From IMG/VR virus record IMGVR_UViG_3300049460_000367, positions 1 through 57,402 of that record: a stretch of 57,402 nt of DNA; one strand, 5' to 3'. Positions 41,865 to 48,822 of this stretch are shown here, piece after piece. The stretch is from a virus. The notes beneath the pieces were generated by a model. That model searched no databases. It was not told where the DNA came from and saw only the letters and a program-made list of their open reading frames with translations. The translations under genes were made by a program, and so were the position numbers. Position 1 is the stretch's first letter; each line of letters starts with the position of its first letter.

Positions 41865-42088
41865 AACTCCCTGAGTGTCGCCACTTCCCCTAAGGCTGCT
41901 CTTGTAATTGCTTGGTCACTCGCCGTGAACTAGGTTCGTTAACGGTGGCGATTTTCTGATGCTAAAATGCATCCTCGGTATGCCACTTTGGCTTTGACGC
42001 AGGAATATGCATCCTTTAGTCTTGGAGACTTTAGAACAGTGGCTTTGTTCAATCCCCATGCAAATAATTATAAAGCTCGGAGCTAAAT

Positions 42089-43135
42089 ATGAAAGGTGTT
42101 GGTGTGTTGAAGGAGGCTTTGGTATTAAGCGAAAAAATACTTGAAGAGCTGGAGATGAGTAGCGCGTCTCTTGCCCAGATCGCTTTAAAATCCAGTCGCC
42201 TAGCAAGATTGGTTGGCGATTTTGATCGACAGCAGATTATGCTTTATGAAGCTAGTGGTTACCCCAGTGGGGCTGGTGGCATCAGCGCTGAGGTATGGGC
42301 GCTAGCCGAGCTTGCTAAGCGTACTTACTCAAAAAAAGTGAAGAGTGAAGTCAAGGTATTTGCAAGAATTCAGTCTTTGGAGCAGTTGGAGATTGAAATG
42401 CAAGCGGCCAAAGAGAATATGCTTGCCGCAAAGGATGCTGATGTTTCGATTGCCTCGGCAAACCCGAGCCAGTTTGTATTTAACCCATCAGGCAATGCGC
42501 TTGAGCGCGCAAAACTCATGGAAATCATAAGTGAAAACGTAAGAGTCTTGGCTCAGCGAAGAGCATACTTATATGATTATGCTTCGCAGGTTTACTATGA
42601 GTTAAAGTTTTCAGATGCTGCTAGCAATATTTTTGACAGAACTCGATCGAAGGTCGATGCGAAGATCGGCGAAGTGATTCCAGGAGCACTTAAGAAGTTT
42701 TCTACAGTTTATGAGAATTTGCTTTCAGAAAATGACGAGGATTGGGCGAACGCAGTTCATAGCTGTCGACGAATATTGCAGGAAACCGCAGATGGGGTAT
42801 ACCCAGCGCGCGAGGACAAAGTGATTGATGTCGGTGGAAAACGGAAAGAAATTAAGCTTGGTGCGGACAACTATGTAAATAGGCTTATAGCCTACGTGGA
42901 GCAAAACTCAGATTCATCGCGATTCAATGAAATTGTTGGCTCTCATATGCGCTACCTTGGCGAGCGTCTCGATTCAATTTTTCAGGCTGCTCAGAAGGGG
43001 TCACATCACATGATTTCCTCTCAAGACGAGGCTGACCGTTATGTAATTTATACGTATCTGGTCATAGGTGACATCCTTCATCTGAAGGAGGAAGTGGAGC
43101 AGAGACAAGCTCCGATGGAAGACCAGAATCCTTAA
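42089..43135 (+). CDS. AbiTii-domain abortive infection protein
   Basis: A 348-aa protein. Residues 8-58 fit the AbiTii N-terminal domain: ALVLSEKILEELEMSSASLAQIALKSSRLA (split), then ARLVGDFDRQQIMLYEASGYP with the hallmark YE-x-x-GYP. The rest is mostly helical, with no nuclease motif I can see. AbiTii domains are associated with phage defence, usually in membrane or STING-like contexts, but the mechanism is not defined by this sequence. GGAG precedes the ATG. Codon use is AT-richer than in the core phage genes, and the gene is bounded by modules A and B. Confidence 0.75.
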   Translation: MKGVGVLKEALVLSEKILEELEMSSASLAQIALKSSRLARLVGDFDRQQIMLYEASGYPSGAGGISAEVWALAELAKRTYSKKVKSEVKVFARIQSLEQLEIEMQAAKENMLAAKDADVSIASANPSQFVFNPSGNALERAKLMEIISENVRVLAQRRAYLYDYASQVYYELKFSDAASNIFDRTRSKVDAKIGEVIPGALKKFSTVYENLLSENDEDWANAVHSCRRILQETADGVYPAREDKVIDVGGKRKEIKLGADNYVNRLIAYVEQNSDSSRFNEIVGSHMRYLGERLDSIFQAAQKGSHHMISSQDEADRYVIYTYLVIGDILHLKEEVEQRQAPMEDQNP

Positions 43136-43239
43136 GAGTAGCCGACTTGTGGGCCAAGCCGAGAGAGTGAAAGGGAACTGTCCTGAAGGAGTCGATGTCA
43201 TTCGGACTCTGCGCCTAGCTAAAGACGAATGACTGCTCC

Positions 43240-43490
43240 TTGCCGCTCTCTGCCTGTCACGACTGACCGTCTCGGGTAGTTTCTGCAGATCATGCTTTTG
43301 AAGCGCGCTGCTCAAACCCGATGCAAACGGGTGGTCAAATGGCGTGCTTTCACACCCACCGTTGAGCGGACTTCTCGTTGCCACTCTGTCATGCCTTCGT
43401 CACACCCGTTGAGCACACTGGAGGCCAGCCAAAGAGATATGGCCCCACTTACAGAGAGCCCGACCATTGAGTCGGGCTTTTTCGTTTCTG
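43240..43490. repeat. Repeated intergenic module B with terminator
   Basis: About 250 bp closely matching module D (46197-46452): shared GCCGCTCTCTGCCTGTCACG, CTCGGGTAGTTTCTGCAG, GATGCAAACGGGTGGTCAAA and TCATGCCTTCGTCACACC. It ends with a plus-strand terminator, AGCCCGAC/GTCGGGCT plus T run (43457-43482). It lies between AbiTii and relE. Interval 43136-43239 shows nothing further. Confidence 0.85.
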
Positions 43491-43492
43491 CC

Positions 43493-43780
43493 CTACCTAC
43501 TCTTGGCCGAATCGTAAACAATGCCCCACTCACGCTTACCGATTGCCAGCACCAGAATGACAATCCGCTCATCCTCAACGCGATACACCAATCGATACCC
43601 GGCCCCACGCAATTTGATCTTGTAGCAATCCTTCAAGCCATGGAGTGCGTCACCTGGCACTCGCGGCCCACTCTGTCGCTCCTGAAGCTTTCGCAAAAAC
43701 TGAAGACGGATGGCACCGTCGAGCTTTCGGAGTTCCTTCAGCGCCTTTGGGCTCCACTCAACGATGTACTCAACGCCCAT
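43493..43780 (-). CDS. RelE/ParE-family toxin
   Basis: A 95-aa RelE-fold toxin: MGVEYIVEWSPKALKELRKL, a helix LQFLRKLQERQ, then LKDCYKIKLRGAGYRLVYRV and IVILVLAIGKRE, all typical of RelE mRNA interferases. The ATG at 43780 lies inside the end of the antitoxin gene (11-bp overlap), the usual coupling. Transcription is opposite to the neighbouring cargo. It would stabilise the prophage or act in defence. Confidence 0.93.
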   Translation of the reverse strand: MGVEYIVEWSPKALKELRKLDGAIRLQFLRKLQERQSGPRVPGDALHGLKDCYKIKLRGAGYRLVYRVEDERIVILVLAIGKREWGIVYDSAKSR

Positions 43781-44057
43781 TAGCGATATCAGCCACAGCC
43801 TCGTTAATAAGATCGTCGAGAGAGACTCGAACAGGCGTCTCGTTAGCATCGATCCGCGCCTTAGCCACTTGCGCCAACTCCAGATCATCCAGGCGCTCAA
43901 TCATCGCCTCGTAGACATCAGCCGGGACCATGTAGCCCATGACGCGGTTGTGGTTCAGTACGGCAACAGTTGCTCCGCCCGCCCCGCTCAGCACGGCAGA
44001 CGGGTTCTTTTTGAGTTCGGACACGCTGACGGCCACATTGGCCAGGACGCTCTGCAT
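43770..44057 (-). CDS. Phd/YefM- or RelB-type antitoxin
   Basis: A 95-aa antitoxin. The N-terminal DNA-binding part (VAVSVSELKKNPSAVLSGAGG, VAVLNHNRVMGYMVPADVY) is of the Phd/YefM class; the C-terminal portion (AKARIDANETPVRVSLDDLIN) would bind and neutralise the toxin. AGGAG eight bases before the ATG. A palindromic sequence at 44072-44095 upstream is a likely autoregulatory operator. Confidence 0.92.
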   Translation of the reverse strand: MQSVLANVAVSVSELKKNPSAVLSGAGGATVAVLNHNRVMGYMVPADVYEAMIERLDDLELAQVAKARIDANETPVRVSLDDLINEAVADIANGR

Positions 44058-44071
44058 AATAAAGGCTCCTA

Positions 44072-44095
44072 AATAGGTCTTTATTTTGGTCTATT
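44072..44095 (-). promoter_or_regulatory. Putative operator of the toxin-antitoxin operon
   Basis: AATAG...CTATT inverted repeat enclosing two GGTCT direct repeats (AGGTCTTTATTTTGGTCTA), 15 bp upstream of the antitoxin ATG. Confidence 0.55.
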
Positions 44096-44164
44096 AATCA
44101 TTTTTGAGCAATACAAAAACGCTCGGTGGCGCGCCATCCTCCACGACTAATACTCGTAGCGAAC

Positions 44165-44340
44165 GAATGCAGCTCGCCGGTTAGCGGACTTTTCGTTTCC
44201 GGCCTGTCATGCCTTCGTCACGCCTTCCGAAGACAATGCAGCCAGCCAAAGGGATTTGACCCCATATACAGAGAGCCCGACCATTGCGTCGGGCTTTTTC
44301 GTTTCTACCCTTTCCGCCTGCTACGCTTTCCTCTCGCCCG
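44165..44340. repeat. Repeated intergenic module C with terminator
   Basis: Shorter copy of modules B and D: GTCATGCCTTCGTCACGCC, GCCAGCCAAAGGGATTTGAC and terminator AGCCCGAC/GTCGGGCT with T run (44274-44299), followed by the same CTTTCCTCTCGCCCGGA leader as module A. Its 5' half is missing. Confidence 0.82.
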
Positions 44341-44351
44341 GATGATTCGCC

Positions 44352-44570
44352 ATGCCTACCACCCCCACCGCTCCGCTCGCCACCCTGTTAGCTCGTCTCA
44401 ACCAAAACATCATGGCCCTGGCCTGCGCTACTGAGGAGATCGGCATCTGGATCGACCAGCGCGGATCTACCGATGTCGTTGTGCGCATAGAGGACCACCT
44501 CGAGGTGATCCATAGAAACGCCGACGTAATAGCCGATGCGCTCGTCGAGCTGATAGCCAGGTCCGAATAA
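44352..44570 (+). CDS. Small protein, same family as the 1-246 gene
   Basis: A 72-aa protein, MPTTPTAPLATLLARLNQNI at the start, then EEIGIWIDQRGS and a helical C-terminus with DHLEVIHRNADVIADAL. It is the intact version of the pseudogene at 41697 and shares a pattern with the first gene in the window. The CTCGCCCGGATGATTCGCC leader gives a modest ribosome site. Unknown function. Interval 44571-44794 holds no supported gene. Confidence 0.68.
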   Translation: MPTTPTAPLATLLARLNQNIMALACATEEIGIWIDQRGSTDVVVRIEDHLEVIHRNADVIADALVELIARSE

Positions 44571-44794
44571 TTGCTCCACACCTGGAACCATAGCCCGCTG
44601 GGTAATTGTATGGATTAGACCACCAATTGGCATTCGAATTGACCGGCACACTTCGTGGCCATGACCGGCAGAGATCTGCCCTGAGCGGTCATTCGCAGAA
44701 GTCGCAAATGAAGTTTCGATAGGACGGGGGTGTTTCAGAGGGCTCGTTCAGGCAGGCCAAAGCGCAGCTTTGGAATGTCCCCTCGATGGAAGGG

Positions 44795-45535
44795 TTAGGA
44801 GTCCCGTTGCCATGAGCGCTTGACTTGCCCCGAGTAGCAGTCATACACGTAGATGTTGGCGAACTGACACGAGCCGTCCAGATCTGCGAGGTACTCATCC
44901 AGATCTGGAAGCCATACATCATCAGGAAACATCGGGTTTGTTTCGATGTATGCCAGGAGGCTGAGTTCGTGTGAAGTCTTGTATGTCTTGGTCATCTTGC
45001 TGTGAATGGCCTCGACCGTTGGATTACCAACCCGAACGACCGAAGGGGCATCGAACATTGGCCCGATGAAGCACCCACGGTGAATCGTGGCGTACTTAAG
45101 GATTTTTTCGAGGGAGCCACCTTCATTGAATACAGTTCCAGTTACGCCAGGCGGTAGAGAAAGCAATTCTCGGAAAATTGTAGGCAGTGCATTTTTCCGA
45201 CGCCGAGGTGTTAGGCTGTTTCTGAACGAGAGGAAGATGTCCGCATCGGCGAACCGGAGCTTGAACTCAGTTCTCGAACTCGGCTCCATTGCTTCAAGGT
45301 GCTCGTAGCAGATTTGCTTCGTATCGAGTTGTCGCCCAAGCGAGCTTGAGTAGTCGCGGTCAAGTATCTCGACTAGTTCGAACGATCTTTGACGGCCAGA
45401 CGCCTGTGTAAAAAGTATGTCCGGCTCAGGGGGGTGTCGGCTCTCGATGGTTGCGCCGGTCTCAAAGAGGCGGCTGGAGTTGGCGAATTTCTCGAACACG
45501 ATACGCTCACGTTTATCCTTCGCGACCGTCACCAT
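44795..45535 (-). CDS. Unknown 246-aa protein, possibly nuclease-like
   Basis: A 246-aa protein in the accessory region. The segment HPPEPDILF (34-42) followed by RSFELVEILDRD (49-60) resembles the PD...(D/E)xK layout of restriction-like nucleases, but the expected Lys is not present (ELVEI), so activity is uncertain. The C-terminal half has NPMFPDDVWLPDLDEYLADL and a beta strand IYVYDCYSGQV. AGGAG lies three bases before the ATG; GTG one codon later is an alternative. Its place among defence-type genes makes a defence role plausible, not shown. Confidence 0.72.
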   Translation of the reverse strand: MVTVAKDKRERIVFEKFANSSRLFETGATIESRHPPEPDILFTQASGRQRSFELVEILDRDYSSSLGRQLDTKQICYEHLEAMEPSSRTEFKLRFADADIFLSFRNSLTPRRRKNALPTIFRELLSLPPGVTGTVFNEGGSLEKILKYATIHRGCFIGPMFDAPSVVRVGNPTVEAIHSKMTKTYKTSHELSLLAYIETNPMFPDDVWLPDLDEYLADLDGSCQFANIYVYDCYSGQVKRSWQRDS

Positions 45536-45625
45536 AGACTCCTAACGATTAAGCTAACCGGCGAGCAAAAGCGCAGCTTTTTCGAGGCCAATGAGCGAAG
45601 CGAACGATTTGAACCGCTAGCTGGC

Positions 45626-45961
45626 TTATTTGTTTTGAATTATGACATCGGGTGTTTTTTGCAAATTTGGTCGCGCCAGTTCAGGGTCATTTTTAGATAA
45701 GCATCTGAATGTTATTTCGGCATGTGCGAATGTCGAAAAATTGGCATTATTTTGCAGAGTATTCGTGGGCATCATTTCCTTGCCTTGCTCGGCGCAAAAA
45801 GAATAGGCCTTGTTGTATAGCCCGGCTTTTAAATTAGAGCCAGAAGACCAAGACCAAGCTCCAGTGTCGGACATCATGTAAGTGTCTGGCCCAATGTGAG
45901 CAGGCCCCGATGCGCAACCGGCTAAAAACAAAAATAATAGCAGCGGGATTTTATTATTCAT
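45626..45961 (-). CDS. Small lipoprotein
   Basis: A 111-aa lipoprotein: signal MNNKIPLLLFLFLAGC with lipidation at Cys16. The mature part contains PDTYMMSDTGAWSWSSGS and a helix with YSFCAEQGKEMMP, a pattern seen in small bacterial outer-membrane lipoproteins annotated only as hypothetical. AGGAAT precedes the ATG. It is upstream of the 246-aa gene on the same strand and could be co-transcribed with it. 45962-46196 holds no supported gene. Confidence 0.75.
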   Translation of the reverse strand: MNNKIPLLLFLFLAGCASGPAHIGPDTYMMSDTGAWSWSSGSNLKAGLYNKAYSFCAEQGKEMMPTNTLQNNANFSTFAHAEITFRCLSKNDPELARPNLQKTPDVIIQNK

Positions 45962-46196
45962 GCGGTATTCCTTAAATTAGCTAACTCTAAATAGGCGCCA
46001 AGTGGGGTTAACGCCCTCGCGGGCTTGGTGAATAACATTCTTTGTTCTCTCGCCTACCCTATGACTAGGCCGGGCATCGTGACAGCCTGGTGACCGTTGG
46101 GTATACGCCACGGAAGGAAAGCCCAATCAGCTCAATCAGCTCCGGCAGCAGACCAAGCATAGCTACTCTGCCATCGCTCCGTCCACCGACTGCTTT

Positions 46197-46452
46197 TGGC
46201 CGCTCTCTGCCTGTCACGTCTGACCGACTCGGGTAGTTTCTGCAGATCATGGTTATGAAGCGCGCTGCTCAAATCCGATGCAAACGGGTGGTCAAATGGC
46301 GTGCAATTTCGCACCCACCGTTGAGCGGGCTTCTCGTTTCCACCCCGTCATGCCTTCGTCACACCTGTTGAGCACACTGAAGGCCGGCCAAAAGGATTTG
46401 GCCCCATCCATAGAGAGCCCAGCCTGATGCTGGGCTTTTTCGTTTCTGCCCT
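46197..46452. repeat. Repeated intergenic module D with terminator
   Basis: The copy most similar to module B (same order of blocks over about 250 bp, few differences). Terminator AGCCCAGC/GCTGGGCT plus five T at 46417-46443. The loop and stem bases differ between copies in a compensated way (GAC/GTC versus AGC/GCT), so the stem is conserved. Confidence 0.85.
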
Positions 46453-46497
46453 TCCCAGCCCTTTCCTCTCACTCGGAGAGCCCACAGATTCACCATG

Positions 46498-46522
46498 AGC
46501 CCGCCATTTCGCGGGCTTTTTT
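46498..46522 (+). terminator. Intrinsic terminator
   Basis: AGCCCGC/GCGGGCT stem followed by six T; second terminator after module D, upstream of the DUF1654 promoter. Confidence 0.82.
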
Positions 46523-46588
46523 GAGTCTGAATTTCGCAAAGACACGTACGAAATGCCTACTCCCCCGCAGGGATGGATCCCGATTTTC

Positions 46589-46629
46589 TTGCCAAAATGC
46601 GTCAGCTTTTATACTGTACATCCGTACAG
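46589..46629 (+). promoter_or_regulatory. SOS promoter: sigma70 boxes overlapped by a LexA box
   Basis: TTGCCA (46589-46594), 17-bp spacer, TACTGT (46612-46617). CTGTACATCCGTACAG at 46614-46629 matches the LexA consensus CTGT-N8-ACAG exactly and covers the -10 box. It drives DUF1654. Confidence 0.88.
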
Positions 46630-46648
46630 TAAGCACAAGGAAGCTGAC

Positions 46649-46900
46649 ATGACCCAAGCAACGCACCCTACCCCATCCAACCCAGATTCTTACGTCCGAC
46701 TAGGACGCCGGGTACAAAGGTTGATTGCGGACCCTCGGGTACAAAAAATTCAAGCCGTTACCGTAACCAGGCTGCCTGATGAGAGCGCTGAGGACTGGCG
46801 TCGATTCCTGGATGAGGTCGTTGAGACCGCAGGGATACGTGTCGACGAGGTTGAAGGAGGCGCCATCCGCATTGCCTGGCGCGAGTACTGCGAAGCCTGA
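46649..46900 (+). CDS. DUF1654 family protein under LexA control
   Basis: An 83-aa DUF1654 protein, a family largely found in Pseudomonas and its phages. Signature: SYVRLGRRVQRLIADPRVQK (11-30), VTRLPDESAEDWRRFLDEV and GAIRIAWRE. AAGGAAG precedes the ATG at 46649; the upstream frame lies before the promoter and is not used. The LexA box means it is switched on by DNA damage. It lies next to the CI-regulated left promoter, so a role as SOS antirepressor or lytic switch factor is conceivable; this is an inference. Confidence 0.9.
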   Translation: MTQATHPTPSNPDSYVRLGRRVQRLIADPRVQKIQAVTVTRLPDESAEDWRRFLDEVVETAGIRVDEVEGGAIRIAWREYCEA

Positions 46901-46904
46901 AAGA

Positions 46905-46928
46905 AGCCCGCCGAGCGCGGGCTTTTTT
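46905..46928 (+). terminator. Intrinsic terminator after DUF1654
   Basis: AGCCCGC/GCGGGCT stem, five-base loop, six T. It insulates DUF1654 from the left early operon. Confidence 0.9.
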
Positions 46929-46946
46929 ACGTCATCCAAAAAATAT

Positions 46947-46989
46947 ATAAGCACGCTTATTGACGATCATAGATAAGTAGGCTTATATT
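46947..46989 (+). promoter_or_regulatory. Left early promoter with two CI/Cro operators
   Basis: Promoter TTGACG (46960-46965), 18 bp, TATATT (46984-46989). Two 14-bp palindromes: ATAAGCACGCTTAT at 46947-46960, identical to the cro-proximal operator at 38005, and ATAAGTAGGCTTAT at 46973-46986. One abuts the -35 box and one covers the spacer and -10, so repressor binding would block the promoter. Confidence 0.88.
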
Positions 46990-47273
46990 TGTCTCAAGCC
47001 AGCCAACACCGGCCCAGCAGCGAAAGCCGCGCCGCTCTTTAACAACCCAATCGTAGAAAGGCTTCCAGCCAGCCAAAGGACTGACGCATCGGGCGTGGGC
47101 GATTCCCACCTTGATGCGCCGTATCACCAGGCCCTGGAGCCCAAACCGTAAACGTATGGAAAGAAAGACGCCCAGTCCGCAGGTGGCGAGTAACAGCGGA
47201 CAGTAATACGGAATTTTCACTTCTGCACCTGGCCTCGTCGGGTGCAGCGGGAAAATAACCGAGAGGACACGAC
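46990..47273 (+). promoter_or_regulatory. pL leader with boxA-like site and two hairpins
   Basis: 284 bp without a gene. CGCTCTTTAACA (47033-47044) equals the boxA consensus for NusB/NusE binding. Downstream are hairpin 47085-47118 (CGCATC/GATGCG outer, GTGGG-CGATT-CCCAC inner with a 5-nt loop) and hairpin 47175-47201 (GTCCGC/GCGGAC). This looks like a nut- or put-type antitermination leader; no N-like gene is recognised. Confidence 0.6.
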
Positions 47274-47582
47274 ATGGAATCGACAATTAAAAGCGGCACA
47301 TGGATCGGCCATCTCGGCCGCGGCCTTGCGCCTAGAGAGCTTCAGTTTTTGCTTTCAATTGCCCAAGGCTTCACTGCAAAACAGATCGCAAGGTCATTCA
47401 ACGTTGAACCTGGGACCGTAGTTAAGCGAATCGCAAGCGCCATGTTCAAGCTTGGCGTTCACCGCCAGACGGCCCTGGTGGCAGAGGCCATGCGCCGCGA
47501 AATCATCGTCGGCCAAACCCTATGCCCGGATCCACATCATCGCCCGACCGGAGAATCACAGAATGGTGTGTTCATCGCTTAA
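47274..47582 (+). CDS. LuxR-type helix-turn-helix protein
   Basis: A 102-aa protein, first gene of the left operon. Residues 17-72 form a LuxR-type HTH: GLAPRELQFLLSIAQGFTAK, QIARSFNVEPGTVVKRI and MFKLGVHRQTALVAEAM. No sensor domain, so it is a stand-alone DNA-binding protein. GAGAGGA lies before the ATG. As first early gene it could regulate phage or host promoters. Confidence 0.85.
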   Translation: MESTIKSGTWIGHLGRGLAPRELQFLLSIAQGFTAKQIARSFNVEPGTVVKRIASAMFKLGVHRQTALVAEAMRREIIVGQTLCPDPHHRPTGESQNGVFIA

Positions 47583-47646
47583 TCAGCTGGCATCACTGCT
47601 GCACCTTGGCGACAGGCTGCATTGGGAAATCAACCGGAGGTAGAAC

Positions 47647-47829
47647 ATGAGTGAGAGCGCACTGAAAATTTCCTACCTCATACATGGCGAGCAAAGAGGC
47701 GCCGAGTTTGTCGGTGACCTGTATGCGGGCTTATTGCACGCGGCACGGCAACTGACTGGAGATGAGCGGCTTCGCTTGATAGCCGAGCTTCAGTCCAAGC
47801 ATGCCGAACTGGAAGCCGTAGGCCGATAG
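47647..47829 (+). CDS. Hypothetical 60-aa protein
   Basis: A 60-aa protein, ISYLIHGEQRGAEFVGDLYAG followed by a helix (LLHAARQLTGDERLRLIAEL). Unknown family. GGAGGTAGAAC precedes the ATG. A 26-codon frame (47563-47643) ends just before it and overlaps the HTH gene; I did not call it. Confidence 0.65.
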   Translation: MSESALKISYLIHGEQRGAEFVGDLYAGLLHAARQLTGDERLRLIAELQSKHAELEAVGR

Positions 47830-47887
47830 CTCAACCACGGCAGCCTGCCGTTAACTGCCCGAGCACCTGGTTCTCCCCAGCACCAGG

Positions 47888-47963
47888 CCGCATCGGAAAG
47901 CACTGAGGCACAACGGGTCGTTGGATGGCCGGTCAGCCATCGCTTCAGTGCTTCCCGATGCGG
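47888..47963 (+). ncRNA. Candidate structured RNA, three-way junction
   Basis: Outer stem 47888-47909 with 47942-47963, 22 bp with one A-C mismatch and one G-U pair; then hairpin CAACG-GGT-CGTTG (47911-47923) and hairpin GATGGC-CGGTCA-GCCATC (47924-47941). Nearly all 76 bases are accounted for, with a single unpaired base at the junction. It lies in the left operon between the 60-aa gene and the terminator at 48105. It could equally be a DNA cruciform. Function unknown. The flanks 47830-47887 and 47964-48104 show no gene. Confidence 0.65.
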
Positions 47964-48104
47964 ACGAGAACACACCGGCCCAGCCGGCCCCCTGCATCCC
48001 CACCAACCCCAGAGGACACGGCCATGTGAACTTCAGCTACCGGCCCCGCCACATCGCGGCGCCGTTCGGAAACTCACGAAGGTGGTACTGAGTGAGAAGT
48101 TAGG

Positions 48105-48127
48105 AGCCCGGTTAGCCGGGCTTTTTG
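48105..48127 (+). terminator. Intrinsic terminator in left operon
   Basis: AGCCCGG/CCGGGCT-type stem with TTAG loop and five T. A terminator inside the left operon implies antitermination or a downstream promoter. Confidence 0.85.
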
Positions 48128-48226
48128 ATGCACGTCGTCATTCGCCAGCACCCTACCCCGCGCCCATCGGCAACCAGCGGAACTAGGGTGCTGACCAATG
48201 ACTGCGACACCTCAAGGAGATACACC

Positions 48227-48511
48227 ATGCACCCAGCCATGCAGCAGCGCGTCGAAGGCCTTGAGGCTTTGCGTACGCGCGCCTCCGCCGCCACTACGGA
48301 GTTCTACGCCATGATCGGAAAGATTCCTCCAGCCCAGCCCGTGCGCTATCAGGTCGTGACCAAAGGCCCGAAGGCCTACCACATAATCGAACGCGCCAGC
48401 GGCAAGACCTGCGGCTTCCGCTTCAGCTGGAAAGAGGCCGTGAACTTCGCCCAGCAACTCGAGGCTCGCGCCGACGGCGTGAAGGTCACCCTGGCGGGGG
48501 TGCGGCAATGA
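48227..48511 (+). CDS. Hypothetical 94-aa protein
   Basis: A 94-aa protein of unknown family: an N-terminal helix (RVEGLEALRTRASAATTEFY), then YQVVTKGPKAYHIIERASGK, a strand pair, and an end helix (WKEAVNFAQQLEARADG). AAGGAGATACACC precedes the ATG. The stop overlaps the next start (ATGA). Confidence 0.7.
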   Translation: MHPAMQQRVEGLEALRTRASAATTEFYAMIGKIPPAQPVRYQVVTKGPKAYHIIERASGKTCGFRFSWKEAVNFAQQLEARADGVKVTLAGVRQ

Positions 48512-48822
48512 ACTTCCAGCCCCTGCCCGACCCGCGCCAGCGCGTCATCGAAGACCTGCACAGCCAGATCGACCGGTTCTTCGCGGCCGACGGCCAAGTC
48601 GCCGAGCCGGCCCTCGGCGCCAGCAAAGAAGGCCTACCGAGCGTGGTGGAGACCCGGGCGCAGAAGCTGCGCGCCGGCCGGGACCGCCTGCCCCCCTGTG
48701 TGCGCGACATGGCAGCCAAGGGCGCCAGCGCCCAGGCCATCGCCCAAGCGCTCAGCACCAGCCACACCCGCGTCAAGCTCATCGCCCGCGAGAACGACAT
48801 TACCATCGGCGGCGATCAATGA
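48508..48822 (+). CDS. Small protein with HTH-like C-terminus
   Basis: A 104-aa protein. LPPCVRDMAAKGASAQAIAQ, followed by ALSTSHTRVKLIARENDI (62-97), reads like a helix-turn-helix. The N-terminal half is charged and unfolded-looking (VVETRAQKLRAGRDR). Coupled to the preceding gene. Possibly a transcription factor of the left operon. Confidence 0.66.
   Translation: MNFQPLPDPRQRVIEDLHSQIDRFFAADGQVAEPALGASKEGLPSVVETRAQKLRAGRDRLPPCVRDMAAKGASAQAIAQALSTSHTRVKLIARENDITIGGDQ

Noticed and set aside
47563-47643. 26-codon frame between the LuxR-HTH and the 60-aa gene
   Set aside because: Very short, overlaps the HTH gene end, and no clear ribosome site of its own.
47888-47963. Structured element considered as a tRNA
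   Set aside because: No acceptor CCA-type end, no T-loop sequence and only two inner hairpins on a 22-bp stem; it is not tRNA-shaped.
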